DNA from: a virus
Strand: one strand, 5' to 3'
IMG/VR virus record: IMGVR_UViG_3300030106_000738
Span: 11,881-36,328 of that record
DNA length: 24,448 nucleotides
Part shown: piece by piece, positions 7,519 through 16,001 of the stretch
Layout of the letters: every line of letters begins with the position of its first letter
Numbering within the stretch: the first letter of the stretch is position 1
Made by a program: the position numbers and the translations under genes
Notes under the pieces: generated by a model
Seen by the model: the letters and a program-made list of their open reading frames with translations, nothing else
What the model was told of the DNA's origin: nothing
Database searches by the model: none

Positions 7519-8617
7519 ACTTAATCTCCTTCTTTACACTAATTAAAGGTTCAAAACCTAAAAACGTCATTAAATTATTTACTGAGTTTGTAATAAATCC
7601 TTTAACTTTAGATACTATCTTAAAGTAAATACTTTTTACTTTTGATTTAATTACGTCTAATATACCTTCTTGTAATTCTTCTTTCTCACTTGCTGACATA
7701 GCGTCAACAATTAATGATACAACTGACCAGAAATTGTATTTACCTGTTTTACCTTTTGGATTTGCTTTTGTTATTTTTGCTTTAGCAGTCTGACCAGATG
7801 TTTTAAATCTTGCCTGTAATCTCATCTTACTGGCAATCTTTTGACAATATGCGTCATCATCTACACTATGAATTGAAACCTTTTTGCCATCTGCTGACGC
7901 AACGACCATATATTCTGCCGCTGAATTACTATCACTTCCATATTTCTCATAACCAGACATTGCTTCTCTAGCAAATGCAATTTGAAAATCTGGACTTTTT
8001 TCAAATAACATTCCTAATTCTTTCATACAATCTTTATGTGCTTTCTCAGCAGCGTTCACAACAGGATTATTACCTTTCTTAATAATAGGTCTTAATTGAC
8101 CTGGTGCTAATGTACTCTTAACAAAACTTTCAAATATCTTATTTACTTTTTTAAATTGTGGGTCTGATTTTAATTTTGGTGTTGTTTTTAAGGCAGCATA
8201 GAATGTTGCCAAGGACTCTGCCTGACCACCTGACATAAGTTGTGCTAGACCTATCTTCAATGATAGTCTTTGTTTACCTATGAGTATATCTGTTTTAGGA
8301 GTTGTGTCTGTTGCACCATATGATTTCCAAAAAGATGTTAGAGAAGACTTAGCACGACCATACTGTTCTGCTTTAGCATTTTTGTTACCAAATCTTTTTG
8401 CGATTGCTTTGGCGATGAGTTCGCCTGCTTTGAGTGCTTCTGGACTTTTTAGTAATGTTTTGTAAACACCAGGATTGATACCTACTTCTTCAGGACTTTT
8501 AATTTTCTTTCTATTGTTTTTGTGCCAACCAATAACTATCGCTGCTTCGTAATCTTCAGCTTTTAGACCTTCTTGTAGTTGTACCTTTTTTTCCTCGTAT
8601 TCGTTGAAACTTAACAT
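7511..8617 (-). CDS. Protein of unknown function with endonuclease-like D-x(n)-xLK motif
   Basis: 368 aa from an ATG with GGAGG 7 nt upstream. Residues 106-121 (TPKTDILIGKQRLSLK) have the spacing of a PD-(D/E)xK core: D110 ending one strand and S-L-K121 in the next, with acidic residues E21/E24 in a preceding helix. The conserved-looking LAQLMSGGQAESLATFY follows directly. The C-terminal 60 residues contain an amphipathic, moderately hydrophobic segment (VSKVKGFITNSVNNLMTFLG) that might contact membrane or partner. The gene leads the cluster that continues through the KxDG protein. The nuclease idea is a weak inference; a structural role is equally possible because this family is not one I can name. 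Confidence 0.6.
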   Translation of the reverse strand: MLSFNEYEEKKVQLQEGLKAEDYEAAIVIGWHKNNRKKIKSPEEVGINPGVYKTLLKSPEALKAGELIAKAIAKRFGNKNAKAEQYGRAKSSLTSFWKSYGATDTTPKTDILIGKQRLSLKIGLAQLMSGGQAESLATFYAALKTTPKLKSDPQFKKVNKIFESFVKSTLAPGQLRPIIKKGNNPVVNAAEKAHKDCMKELGMLFEKSPDFQIAFAREAMSGYEKYGSDSNSAAEYMVVASADGKKVSIHSVDDDAYCQKIASKMRLQARFKTSGQTAKAKITKANPKGKTGKYNFWSVVSLIVDAMSASEKEELQEGILDVIKSKVKSIYFKIVSKVKGFITNSVNNLMTFLGFEPLISVKKEIKFD

Positions 8618-8628
8618 TTCAATTCCTC

Positions 8629-8657
8629 CATATAGTGTATATGTACTATTTAGTCAA
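8629..8657 (-). promoter_or_regulatory. Possible weak sigma70-type promoter
   Basis: TTGACT (8652-8657), a 17-bp spacer and TATATG (8629-8634) precede the 368-aa gene. The -35 overlaps the end of the previous gene and the -10 matches only four of six bases. The predicted start would fall inside or just after the GGAGG ribosome binding site, so read-through from upstream is the better-supported source of translation. Confidence 0.3.
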
Positions 8658-8931
8658 GGAAAAACTTAGGAAGACCACCATTTACTTTCCACGGTTGGTT
8701 TTCATTATGAAAATCTGCGAGTTTTCTGGCGTCTTTACGAAAGTCAAAAGTAGAAACCTTACCCTTTTGACCTAAGTTGTTAGTCTGCCATACCTCAAAC
8801 TTGATATTCTTGCCTCTCTTTACAGACTTTACCTGCATAGAGTAACCTGTAGGAAAACTAGTATTGGAAGTCTTGGAACTTCTTGTATTTTTCCTCTGGC
8901 GTTTCTTCCTTCGTAGGGTTGTGTTCGACAT
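8650..8931 (-). CDS. Small basic protein overlapping the gp41 helicase gene, function unknown
   Basis: 93 aa. The start overlaps the end of the helicase gene by 74 nt, an unusually long overlap, but AAAAGGAG 4 nt before the ATG supports it. The first 25 residues are very basic and Ser/Thr-rich (RRKKRQRKNTRSSKTSNTS) and probably disordered. The rest (GYSMQVKSVKRGKNIKFEVW, DFRKDARKLADFHNEN) looks like a small beta-rich domain with a terminal helix. I do not recognise the family. A basic protein coupled to the helicase could bind nucleic acid, but nothing specific shows that. Confidence 0.7.
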   Translation of the reverse strand: MSNTTLRRKKRQRKNTRSSKTSNTSFPTGYSMQVKSVKRGKNIKFEVWQTNNLGQKGKVSTFDFRKDARKLADFHNENQPWKVNGGLPKFFLD

Positions 8932-10261
8932 ATTTCTCCTTTTGCTCTGGTTGTATTAGATTTTGTGCTGATTGTTCTATATCAAACAATTTCATTCTAC
9001 TTCTATCAACACCAATAATAAACTTTCTATTCATTGTTGGATCGTTGTATCTGTTTTTTAATTGTTTGACAAGCATCTGACCTGCCTTTTCTAATTCTTC
9101 ACTACTAATCAAAGCAAACATAAAGTCTGCTGTTGCTGGTAAACCAAAACTTTCAGACGTATCTTCTAAACCTACATCTGTGGAAACAAAACCTGTTCTT
9201 GTAGTTTGTGTTGCCGTTACAATTGGCACATTTAATTCTACTGCCAACCCTCTTAATTCTTCAGCAATTGCTTTTATGTAAGTATAACTGTTTACATTAG
9301 CACCTGCCTTAAATCTACTTGAAGCACAAATATTAATATAATCTATGAATATAATATCTGGTTTAAAACTTTTCTTTAATGCCAACTCATTTACTAATGC
9401 ACGATAATGATTTGCACCTGCACTAGCAGTTGGATATTCTTTGATGATAACTGTACCTGTTGTTTTGCCTTGTAATTGTACTATCTTATCGTTAAACATT
9501 TTTCTGTTTAACATATGTAAATCTTCCATAGATACGTTTAATAAGTTAGCATCTATTCTTTCTGCAATTCTTTCCTCTGCCATTTCCATTGTGATATACA
9601 ATACATTCTTATTATCTGCCAAGGCAGCGGCAGCCTGATGACACATGAATAGAGTTTTACCAACACCCGTACCTGCAAGAGCAACGTTTAGTGTTTTGTT
9701 TGGTAATCCGCCTTTGGTAACTTTATTGAAGAAATCTAAATCAAATGGTATTCTATTTTCTTTTTTATGATAATAGTCAAATCTTTTTTCTATATCAGAC
9801 AAGTAATCATGCCCGACATTCTTATCAAAAGAGACGGCAAGGGCGTCTCTCATTATTTCAGGTATTGCTTCTGCTGTTTGTTTTTGATTTTTGCCATCTA
9901 AGATATGAATACCTTCCATGACGGCATTATGTACTGCACGGTCTTTACAAAACTTTTCTGTAGTATTTGTTAACCAATCAATATCAATGTCTTCTTTATT
10001 AAGTGTAGATATTAAATCAACAATAGATTGATATTGTTTCTCGTTTAAGTCTTTACGTTTACCAATATCAATTTGTAAAGTTTCTTTTGTAGGTTGTTTA
10101 TTATACTGAGATACAAACTTTTGTATTTCAGAAAATATTACACGCTCACTATGGTCTTCAAAATACTCAGGTTTTAAAAAAGGTAAAACCTTTCTAGTAT
10201 ATTCTTCGTTATGTATTAGATTTTTGAGAGCTGTTCTCTCTATCTTCTCCGCTGTTACCAC
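8858..10261 (-). CDS. 41: Replicative DNA helicase gp41 (DnaB-like)
   Basis: 467 aa, beginning at a GTG supported by AAAAGGAG 7 nt upstream. The N-terminal 150 residues are helical and correspond to the DnaB N-domain. The RecA-like motor follows: Walker A GTGVGKT at 197-203, an EMAEERIAERI helix near 227-237, Walker B IIFIDY at 304-309, then TATQTTRTG and a C-terminal KNRYNDP/DRSRMKLF region with the arginine-finger-type residues. It unwinds the lagging-strand template as a hexamer and recruits the primase. Length is close to T4 gp41 (475 aa). The order uvsX-small gene-41 is like other T4-like genomes. Neither primase nor loader is in this window. Confidence 0.95.
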   Translation of the reverse strand: MVTAEKIERTALKNLIHNEEYTRKVLPFLKPEYFEDHSERVIFSEIQKFVSQYNKQPTKETLQIDIGKRKDLNEKQYQSIVDLISTLNKEDIDIDWLTNTTEKFCKDRAVHNAVMEGIHILDGKNQKQTAEAIPEIMRDALAVSFDKNVGHDYLSDIEKRFDYYHKKENRIPFDLDFFNKVTKGGLPNKTLNVALAGTGVGKTLFMCHQAAAALADNKNVLYITMEMAEERIAERIDANLLNVSMEDLHMLNRKMFNDKIVQLQGKTTGTVIIKEYPTASAGANHYRALVNELALKKSFKPDIIFIDYINICASSRFKAGANVNSYTYIKAIAEELRGLAVELNVPIVTATQTTRTGFVSTDVGLEDTSESFGLPATADFMFALISSEELEKAGQMLVKQLKNRYNDPTMNRKFIIGVDRSRMKLFDIEQSAQNLIQPEQKEKYVEHNPTKEETPEEKYKKFQDFQY

Positions 10262-10514
10262 TTACATTCTCCTTTTCTGCCTCTACGGCTAATATATCAC
10301 CTATAACGTTTATGAAGTCACCAGAATCCGTATTTGCATGTCTTGGATTCTCATGTACATTATATTCAAATTTAAGTCTTAACTTACCGTTTTCTTCTCT
10401 AGGTGAAATTTTGCCATATGTATAAACAACGTCTTGGTATATACCTTCTTCTATTTTAAATCCTGTAAGGTCGTGTTTAGGATTTTCCATGTATGTATAT
10501 TTAGGAATTGCCAT
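10209..10514 (-). CDS. Conserved small protein between uvsX and 41, function unknown
   Basis: 101 aa. Its ATG lies inside the end of uvsX (14-nt overlap) and its own end overlaps the helicase start by 53 nt, so it is locked into the recombination/replication operon. The first 75 residues ([39 protein letters not shown]) look like an all-beta domain; the tail is Ser/Asn/Glu-rich and probably disordered. A protein of this size is often found at this position in marine T4-like phages, from memory. An OB-fold-like or helicase-accessory role would suit the context but is not shown. Confidence 0.75.
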   Translation of the reverse strand: MAIPKYTYMENPKHDLTGFKIEEGIYQDVVYTYGKISPREENGKLRLKFEYNVHENPRHANTDSGDFINVIGDILAVEAEKENVSGNSGEDRENSSQKSNT

Positions 10515-11520
10515 AACTATATTCTTTTTCTGCCGCTTCGTCTAGTTGTTTCATAACATCTTTTGTAAAATATTTATCTGGATCAGCATATATACTTTTC
10601 GCATATTGTTTTGTGCCATCTGGTAATTCTATTCTTGTAGATACTTGTTTGAATATGCCATGTTTAACTGCTAAGTCAACTAAACCATAGTGTTTATCTA
10701 AACCAGTATCATATCTTAATCTTACATCAACCATCATGTTTTCTTTTGACAATCTGGACTTTTGTGTTTTACAATGTATGATATTACCAACTACGTCTGT
10801 GCCTTCTTTTTCTTTTTTCTTAGATAGATAAACAATTGTACTAGCAGCATATTTCAAACCTGAACCGCCACCCATTTCTTTCATTGGCATATATGCACCA
10901 ACTACGTCATATGTATGATTAGTAATAATCATAGGTACTTTTGTTCTACCTAATTTTAGTGTTAATACTCTAAATGCAGCTTTGAGTATTTGTGCTCTAG
11001 TCATATCTCTAGTTTCTTTACCCTCTGCTGTATCTTCAACTTCTTTTGTTGTTGATAACATACCTAAACTATCTAAGACTAATAGTAATGGTTTTCTATC
11101 TGCCTCATCTTGTTCATTGTATTTGTCTAATATTGTTAATGCTTGATGTCTAAACTCTTGTACTGTAGTTACAGGCATAATTACCATACGTTCACTATCA
11201 ATACCTCTATCTTCAATAAGTTTTTTAGTTAATGCACTTTCACTTTCAAAGTAAATTACACCAGCGTCTTTATTATTATCTAAAAAATTCTTTACCATAC
11301 CTAATACAAAGAAAGTTTTACCTGTCGCACTTTCACCTGCAATAGCAGTTATCTTGTTACTAGGTAAACCACCATTTACACTACCTGATAGTAAGGCATT
11401 AAACATATACGAACCTGTATCTATGAAACTATCTACATCACCTGCTTCGACACCTTCACTTACTACACTAGCATATTCATTGCCAGTTTCCTTAATTATC
11501 TGTTTTAGAAAGTCCGCCAT
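10501..11520 (-). CDS. uvsX: UvsX recombinase (RecA family)
   Basis: 339 aa from an ATG with AAAAGGAG 7 nt upstream. Residues 55-70 ([16 protein letters not shown]) contain Walker A GESATGKT (62-69). [12 protein letters not shown] is the Walker B strand and IITNHTYDV is the sensor/L2 region; [16 protein letters not shown] is typical of phage UvsX. It forms ATP-dependent filaments on ssDNA to drive strand exchange, recombination-dependent replication and repair, together with UvsY (not in this window). Length is slightly below T4 UvsX (391 aa), mostly through a shorter C-terminus. Expression is expected from the strong promoter in front of the upstream 68-aa gene. Confidence 0.95.
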   Translation of the reverse strand: MADFLKQIIKETGNEYASVVSEGVEAGDVDSFIDTGSYMFNALLSGSVNGGLPSNKITAIAGESATGKTFFVLGMVKNFLDNNKDAGVIYFESESALTKKLIEDRGIDSERMVIMPVTTVQEFRHQALTILDKYNEQDEADRKPLLLVLDSLGMLSTTKEVEDTAEGKETRDMTRAQILKAAFRVLTLKLGRTKVPMIITNHTYDVVGAYMPMKEMGGGSGLKYAASTIVYLSKKKEKEGTDVVGNIIHCKTQKSRLSKENMMVDVRLRYDTGLDKHYGLVDLAVKHGIFKQVSTRIELPDGTKQYAKSIYADPDKYFTKDVMKQLDEAAEKEYSYGNS

Positions 11521-11698
11521 CTGTTTTCTCCTTTTGTTTTTGTTCGTTCTCTAATTTCTTTAAATGAAACTCTAGTTTTTCATAGAGTTCGCCAACTGCT
11601 TTCATTTCAGTAGGTCTTATTGCACCTCTTTGACTAGTTGCTTGTATAAGTTTTACCATAGTCACATAGTCTGTCATTACAAGGTTTTTTTCAATCAT
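11492..11698 (-). CDS. Small helical protein upstream of uvsX, probably leaderless mRNA
   Basis: 68 aa if translated from ATG 11698. An earlier in-frame ATG at 11707 lies inside the -10 box and cannot be in the mRNA. The predicted transcription start (about 11699) is one base before ATG 11698, implying a leaderless message. ATG 11677 (MTDYVTMVK, 61 aa) is the alternative and also lacks a ribosome binding site. The sequence [20 protein letters not shown] followed by a Glu/Lys-rich coiled-coil-like helix looks conserved, with a charged disordered tail. The end overlaps uvsX by 29 nt. Function unknown; position suggests a recombination accessory factor. Confidence 0.7.
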   Translation of the reverse strand: MIEKNLVMTDYVTMVKLIQATSQRGAIRPTEMKAVGELYEKLEFHLKKLENEQKQKEKTDGGLSKTDN

Positions 11699-11705
11699 TG
11701 GTATC

Positions 11706-11734
11706 ATTATATCACACTCCTTTGGTTAAGTCAA
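11706..11734 (-). promoter_or_regulatory. Strong sigma70-type promoter for the uvsX-41 segment
   Basis: TTGACT (11729-11734), exactly 17 bp, then TATAAT (11706-11711). The -10 is a perfect match and the -35 matches five of six. Predicted start is 11699, adjacent to ATG 11698. It fills the 39-nt gap between the DruA-like gene and the 68-aa gene. Confidence 0.8.
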
Positions 11735-11737
11735 GCT

Positions 11738-12862
11738 CTATCTTATAATTTGTATATTGGCGTCTTCGTGCCATATTTCGAGTTCACTTCTAATAGATTG
11801 ATTGGTTTTTAACTTATTATATCTTTTAGTAGCAAGTTTCTGCCACCACTTGATTGTATTTTCTAATGTAAACTTATCGTAATGTAAACCTTTTTTAAGT
11901 TCGTCTGTTTCTCTTTTGAGATATTGTGGTACATTTTCATAACCATAATCAGACATATAAAATCTTTTTTGTTCAGTTAAGTCTCTAGTTTTATTTACAA
12001 ACTTACTAAACTTATCATATAGATTAGCGTCATACTTCTTTAAACTTTCTTTGATGATAGACACCATCTTTGTTTGTGTTTTGAGTTTTCTACTACTTGC
12101 TTCAGGATCAACCAAAGGTTCTCCGTTTCTTTCTGTAAACCAGGCATTCATTTTTTTAAATGCTTCGCCATGTAATAGTGGTAAAAAATGACTATCTGTT
12201 AAACCTTTAAATCTTAAATAAGGTTTCATACCATCATACTGACTAGATGATTTACTACTACCATATAAACTTGTTGTTTCAAATAAACATATGTTAGTAT
12301 TATATTTCTTATTTAGTATATCTCTTACATGATGAGAACAACAAATTGCCGCTAACAATTTACCACCTAGATAATTATAACCAAATGGTTGTGTTGGCAC
12401 AATTACGAAACCCATAATAGCACTATTATTAAATCTACCCATTTCATCTAAATCTGTAGTTGCAAGAGGTCTACCAAGATATTCATTTCTAGGTTTACTA
12501 TTGATTACAGGACTACCAAGTCTTATGAAACCAACAATAGTATTTGTAGTTGTTTCTGTAACTAATAATCTTATAGACTTACCAGGTATACTAGACATGT
12601 TTGTATGACTAGATGTTTTGTTTAACATTCTATCAAATACTTGACCATTAGGTTCTGTAACTTTAAATTTCATATCTTCAGGAGATACTTCAAAGTTGGC
12701 ATAAAAATCATCTTCATCTGCCATGCCAGGTAACTGAAATGGAAAGTTCTTTACTTGTTCTAACTTTTGTTCTTTAAGATACTGGTCTATTCTTTCATAC
12801 TGACCAAAGTATTCTATAAAGTAATTCATCGCCCATGTAGCGTCTTGGTTATTTAATATCAA
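11738..12862 (-). CDS. DruA/DUF4338-like protein next to DNA polymerase
   Basis: 374 aa. It starts at a TTG overlapping the polymerase stop (TTGA), with GAGG 7 nt upstream; ATG 12829 is the alternative but has no binding site. Residues 109-226 resemble the DUF4338 domain of Druantia DruA in order of motifs: IVGFIRLGSP (109-118), RNEYLGR (125-131), a strand-rich IMGFVIVPTQP with YLGGKLL (149-170), and CLFETTSLYG (192-201) followed by a Lys/Tyr/Gly segment and RFKGLTDSHF. The N-terminal 100 residues and the Lys-rich C-terminal third are outside this domain. DruA is part of an anti-phage system of unclear mechanism, so finding the fold in a phage replication operon is unusual. The similarity is recalled from memory, not searched. 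Confidence 0.6.
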   Translation of the reverse strand: MILNNQDATWAMNYFIEYFGQYERIDQYLKEQKLEQVKNFPFQLPGMADEDDFYANFEVSPEDMKFKVTEPNGQVFDRMLNKTSSHTNMSSIPGKSIRLLVTETTTNTIVGFIRLGSPVINSKPRNEYLGRPLATTDLDEMGRFNNSAIMGFVIVPTQPFGYNYLGGKLLAAICCSHHVRDILNKKYNTNICLFETTSLYGSSKSSSQYDGMKPYLRFKGLTDSHFLPLLHGEAFKKMNAWFTERNGEPLVDPEASSRKLKTQTKMVSIIKESLKKYDANLYDKFSKFVNKTRDLTEQKRFYMSDYGYENVPQYLKRETDELKKGLHYDKFTLENTIKWWQKLATKRYNKLKTNQSIRSELEIWHEDANIQIIR

Positions 12863-15336
12863 AAGAAATCCTCTAGGTTACTTGTTTCGCTTGCGTCAAC
12901 TCGCCATTTAATTGCTTCGAGTATAAATCTTAGTGGTTCCATAAATGATTTATTAAACTGTAAATCATAATCTATAAGTTTGTGCATATCAAATTCTTTT
13001 GGCAAATCTGCCATAAAAGTAATTACATTTGCATTCCACATATTCTTTCTTAAATGTACAAACTTACCTTTATCACCTTCATATATTCGTTGATACTTAT
13101 GTGCCACTTTTTTATTTTTAAGTAAATGATTATATAACAAGGCACCTTTTACATGCATTGGTGTGCCTTTCTTGTATATAGATGTTGTATCAGAATATTT
13201 TTCCACATTGTTTATACTACGAGGGAAACCTATTTGTTCTGGCGTCATATGTTCAAACTCTCGTCTAAAGTTTATAACAAATTCTTTCATTTGTTTTTCA
13301 TCACCAGACATTAGTATTTTAAAACTTTCTTTTAGTTTATCTCTAACTGGTAATGGCGTTGAAGTCTTAACTGCCTCGATACCCATAATCTTTAATTTAG
13401 GTTCTGGATATTGTACACCTTCAGAATTGTGTACATTTAAAATATATCTTTTCTTGGCAGTCCAGATACCTCTATCAGCAATTGCTTCTCGTTTCATAAC
13501 CATCTTGTTTTCTTTTACATTCATATAATCGCCAAGTTCTTTATATACTTTTGCAATATATGGTTCTAATCTTTCATGGCAAAATGTATCAAGTGCTTTT
13601 ACAATTTTATTCTTATCAGTTGCACCTGTCATCTTTACAAGTGGTGCCATATTAATATAAACGGAATCTGTATCAGACGCAATAATATAATCGTCATCTG
13701 TTTTATATAACTTATTAAAGTATTCGTTTAGTTTCTTCTCAATCCATTTAATGTTAAGTTGACCAGACATAGTAATCGCTTCTGCTTGTCTATGGTCATA
13801 ATATCTAAAGTATTTGTTACCAATCGCACCATAGGCACTATTCAATGAAATCTTTTTAGAGTGTTGTATGATATAATATTTTCTTGCCAGTTTTTCATAC
13901 TTAGGATCTTTTGTGTTAGCATACATCTGGTCTGCTTCTAACATTTTCTTTTTGTAAATTGTTCTATCGTTATATTCTTTTTGTATAATTCTTGGCAACA
14001 TACCTTGTACGTCTCGTTTATACATTGTGCCATTGGCAGCAATACAGTTACCATCACTTGTATTTACTTTTTTATCTAACAAGTCATCAATCAATATATC
14101 TTTTTGTTTTGGTAGTATAGTTTCAGGACTAATATTGTATTGCATAATCAAATGAGGATATAGTGAGTTCAAGTCAAATGATACAACCCAATCATGGAAA
14201 CCTACTTTAGGATCTTTTACATATGCACCTACAAGTTCTTTTGCTTGTACACTACCAATCTTTCTCATTGGTACAATAATATCATCTTTCAATAGTTCAT
14301 TGAATATAATTGTATCCCACATTCTTACTTGACTAAAGACATCTTCAAAGTTTGCCTTTGCATTATAAGACATAGTGATTGCTAATTCAATAAGTTGTAA
14401 TCTATCTTCTAGTTTATCAACAAGTTCTACGTCAACAATATTATAATCTATAAAAGATTGTATATCATTTTGATACCATTCTTTAAATGTATCATATGGG
14501 TTTTTATCTTTTTGTTCACCAAGTTCTACAAATGCAATATGGTCAAGTGTATAACGTTCTTGGTTCTTAATTGTAAATTTAGCATAGAGTTGTAGATAGT
14601 CAAGTTGTGCAATACCTAGTAATCTAAAAAATGTAACTTGTCTACCATTGTGATATGCTTGGTCTTCATCTACAATATTCCAAGGCGAAAATCTTTTAAT
14701 TACATTCTCACCTAATATCTTTTTAGTTCTATTGATAAGATAAGGCACGTCAAAGTATTTACTATTCCAACCTGTTAGTATATCAGGTGTATATTGTTTC
14801 CAGAAAGCAAGAAACTGTTTTAATAAATCTTTTTCACTTTCACATTTAATATAGTTGACATTCTTTTGTTTTACTTTGTAATCTACTAAACCCCAGACCA
14901 ATATAGATTTTCTTATTTGGTCTTTGATTGTAATACAAATCATTTTTTCTTCAGCGTCATCTACATTAGGAAAACCTTTTTCACTTTCAACTTCTATATC
15001 TATTGTGTATATTCTTAATTTATTTTTATCGTATTCTACTGTGCCTTGATAGTAGTCAGCAATGTATTGATATTGCCATCTGTCTGTACCATAAACAAAG
15101 TTAGGATGCTCTTCATATCTTTTGATGAGCATTCTTGCTTCTTTTACAGTTTTACATTTACGAGCAACTAGTGGCGTGCCATCTAAAGCACGATACTTTG
15201 TTTTGCCTGGTGATTTGTATGGGTGATAAATTGATGGGACATAATGTAATCTATCTTCAAATCTTTCGCCGTTTTGAAAACCACGGACAAGTAATTCGTC
15301 ACCATAAGGTGAAACATTAGTATAAAAATCTCGCAT
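12859..15336 (-). CDS. 43: DNA polymerase gp43 (family B)
   Basis: 825 aa from ATG 15336; an in-frame TTG two codons earlier is less likely. Proofreading exonuclease: YTIDIEVE (ExoI, about 111-117), GWNSKYFDVPYL (ExoII, about 189-200), NIVDVELVDKL (ExoIII, about 299-309). Polymerase: DLNSLYP (motif A, 388-394), KISLNSAYG (motif B, about 495-503), ASDTDSVY (motif C, about 553-560). The protein ends in SNLEDFF, a short hydrophobic tail like the clamp-binding peptide of T4 gp43. It replicates the phage genome together with gp45/44/62. The promoter lies 13 nt upstream, leaving a leader of only about 6 nt, so the leader hairpin that T4 gp43 uses to repress itself cannot exist on this transcript. 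Confidence 0.96.
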   Translation of the reverse strand: MRDFYTNVSPYGDELLVRGFQNGERFEDRLHYVPSIYHPYKSPGKTKYRALDGTPLVARKCKTVKEARMLIKRYEEHPNFVYGTDRWQYQYIADYYQGTVEYDKNKLRIYTIDIEVESEKGFPNVDDAEEKMICITIKDQIRKSILVWGLVDYKVKQKNVNYIKCESEKDLLKQFLAFWKQYTPDILTGWNSKYFDVPYLINRTKKILGENVIKRFSPWNIVDEDQAYHNGRQVTFFRLLGIAQLDYLQLYAKFTIKNQERYTLDHIAFVELGEQKDKNPYDTFKEWYQNDIQSFIDYNIVDVELVDKLEDRLQLIELAITMSYNAKANFEDVFSQVRMWDTIIFNELLKDDIIVPMRKIGSVQAKELVGAYVKDPKVGFHDWVVSFDLNSLYPHLIMQYNISPETILPKQKDILIDDLLDKKVNTSDGNCIAANGTMYKRDVQGMLPRIIQKEYNDRTIYKKKMLEADQMYANTKDPKYEKLARKYYIIQHSKKISLNSAYGAIGNKYFRYYDHRQAEAITMSGQLNIKWIEKKLNEYFNKLYKTDDDYIIASDTDSVYINMAPLVKMTGATDKNKIVKALDTFCHERLEPYIAKVYKELGDYMNVKENKMVMKREAIADRGIWTAKKRYILNVHNSEGVQYPEPKLKIMGIEAVKTSTPLPVRDKLKESFKILMSGDEKQMKEFVINFRREFEHMTPEQIGFPRSINNVEKYSDTTSIYKKGTPMHVKGALLYNHLLKNKKVAHKYQRIYEGDKGKFVHLRKNMWNANVITFMADLPKEFDMHKLIDYDLQFNKSFMEPLRFILEAIKWRVDASETSNLEDFF

Positions 15337-15348
15337 AAACAATAATAT

Positions 15349-15377
15349 ATTATATCACAACTGACTTATAAAGTCAA
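15349..15377 (-). promoter_or_regulatory. Strong sigma70-type promoter for DNA polymerase
   Basis: TTGACT (15372-15377), 17-bp spacer, TATAAT (15349-15354). Predicted start near 15342, six nucleotides before ATG 15336 and with no Shine-Dalgarno. It occupies the 43-nt gap after the 67-aa gene. Confidence 0.8.
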
Positions 15378-15379
15378 GC

Positions 15380-15583
15380 TTATTTTTGAAAATATTTTTT
15401 TAACATTTCTAATTGGTCATCATACTCAGCAATATGTTTCAATTCTTTTTCAATTGTTTCTATATGGTCACTATGTTCAGCAACACCTGAAACATTTTGT
15501 ATATGTGCTTCTACGTTGGTAACATGCTTGTCTATATGACCTTGAGCATGAGACATTAATGCCTTAATTATTTGTTCTCTCAT
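15380..15583 (-). CDS. Small conserved helical protein between regA and 43
   Basis: 67 aa, ATG preceded by AAGGA 8 nt upstream and overlapping regA by 20 nt. The sequence is mostly alpha-helical, with many His, Glu and Ile residues (SHAQGHIDKHVTNVEAHIQN, then AEHSDHIETIEKELKHIAEY), and resembles a small coiled-coil hairpin. I recognise it as a hypothetical protein commonly found beside regA and 43 in marine T4-like phages. Five histidines in the first half could bind metal, which is inference. Function unknown; the fixed position suggests a part in replication or its control. Confidence 0.8.
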   Translation of the reverse strand: MREQIIKALMSHAQGHIDKHVTNVEAHIQNVSGVAEHSDHIETIEKELKHIAEYDDQLEMLKKYFQK

Positions 15584-16001
15584 TATCTTTTCCTTCTTGT
15601 TCTGGTTTCTTGCCTATGTTATACTTAGGTTCCAATATCCAGTCTTTCTTATCTTTGTAAGGTAAAACTTTAATTTGAGATAATGGTGCCTTTTCTTCTA
15701 TAGTGCCAACCAATTCAATTAAACCCCAATCACTTAATAATTGAGATATCGTATTACGTCTTTCAATATCGTTAGATGTAATATTACTTTTTTTGCCATC
15801 TAAAGCAAATAATTCTTTGAAGTGTACAATAAAATATCTGCCTTGTTTATGTAATATATGACAAGACTGGAATATTTTACGTTCTTTTCTACTTGCAACA
15901 CCTATTCGTGTAAGTGTTTCTCTAATCTTTAGGAAATCATCTGGTTCTTTGAGTTTGACCTCAAGCATGCTCTCTGGTTTCCATTCTACAATATCACTCA
16001 T
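15564..16001 (-). CDS. regA: RegA translational repressor
   Basis: 145 aa. Residues from MLEVKLKEPDDFLKIRETL onward align by eye with T4 RegA, including SCHILHKQGRYFIVHFKEL, ERRNTISQLLSDWGL and the basic residues that contact RNA. T4 RegA binds the start regions of many early phage mRNAs and blocks ribosome entry. Compared with T4 there is an 11-residue N-terminal extension (MSDIVEWKPES) and a Lys/Glu-rich tail. The longer start is preferred because its ATG overlaps the gp62 stop (ATGA) and has GGTGGGA upstream; the T4-equivalent Met is at 15968. The leaderless promoters nearby may affect which messages it can control. Confidence 0.93.
   Translation of the reverse strand: MSDIVEWKPESMLEVKLKEPDDFLKIRETLTRIGVASRKERKIFQSCHILHKQGRYFIVHFKELFALDGKKSNITSNDIERRNTISQLLSDWGLIELVGTIEEKAPLSQIKVLPYKDKKDWILEPKYNIGKKPEQEGKDNERTNN

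Noticed and set aside
10566-10573. GATAAATA as a late promoter inside uvsX
   Set aside because: One mismatch, inside a coding region and not upstream of any gene start.
15153-15160. Third copy of the ATTTACGA motif, inside gp43
   Set aside because: It is in a coding region with no flanking hairpin; an 8-mer may recur by chance in 24 kb of AT-rich DNA.
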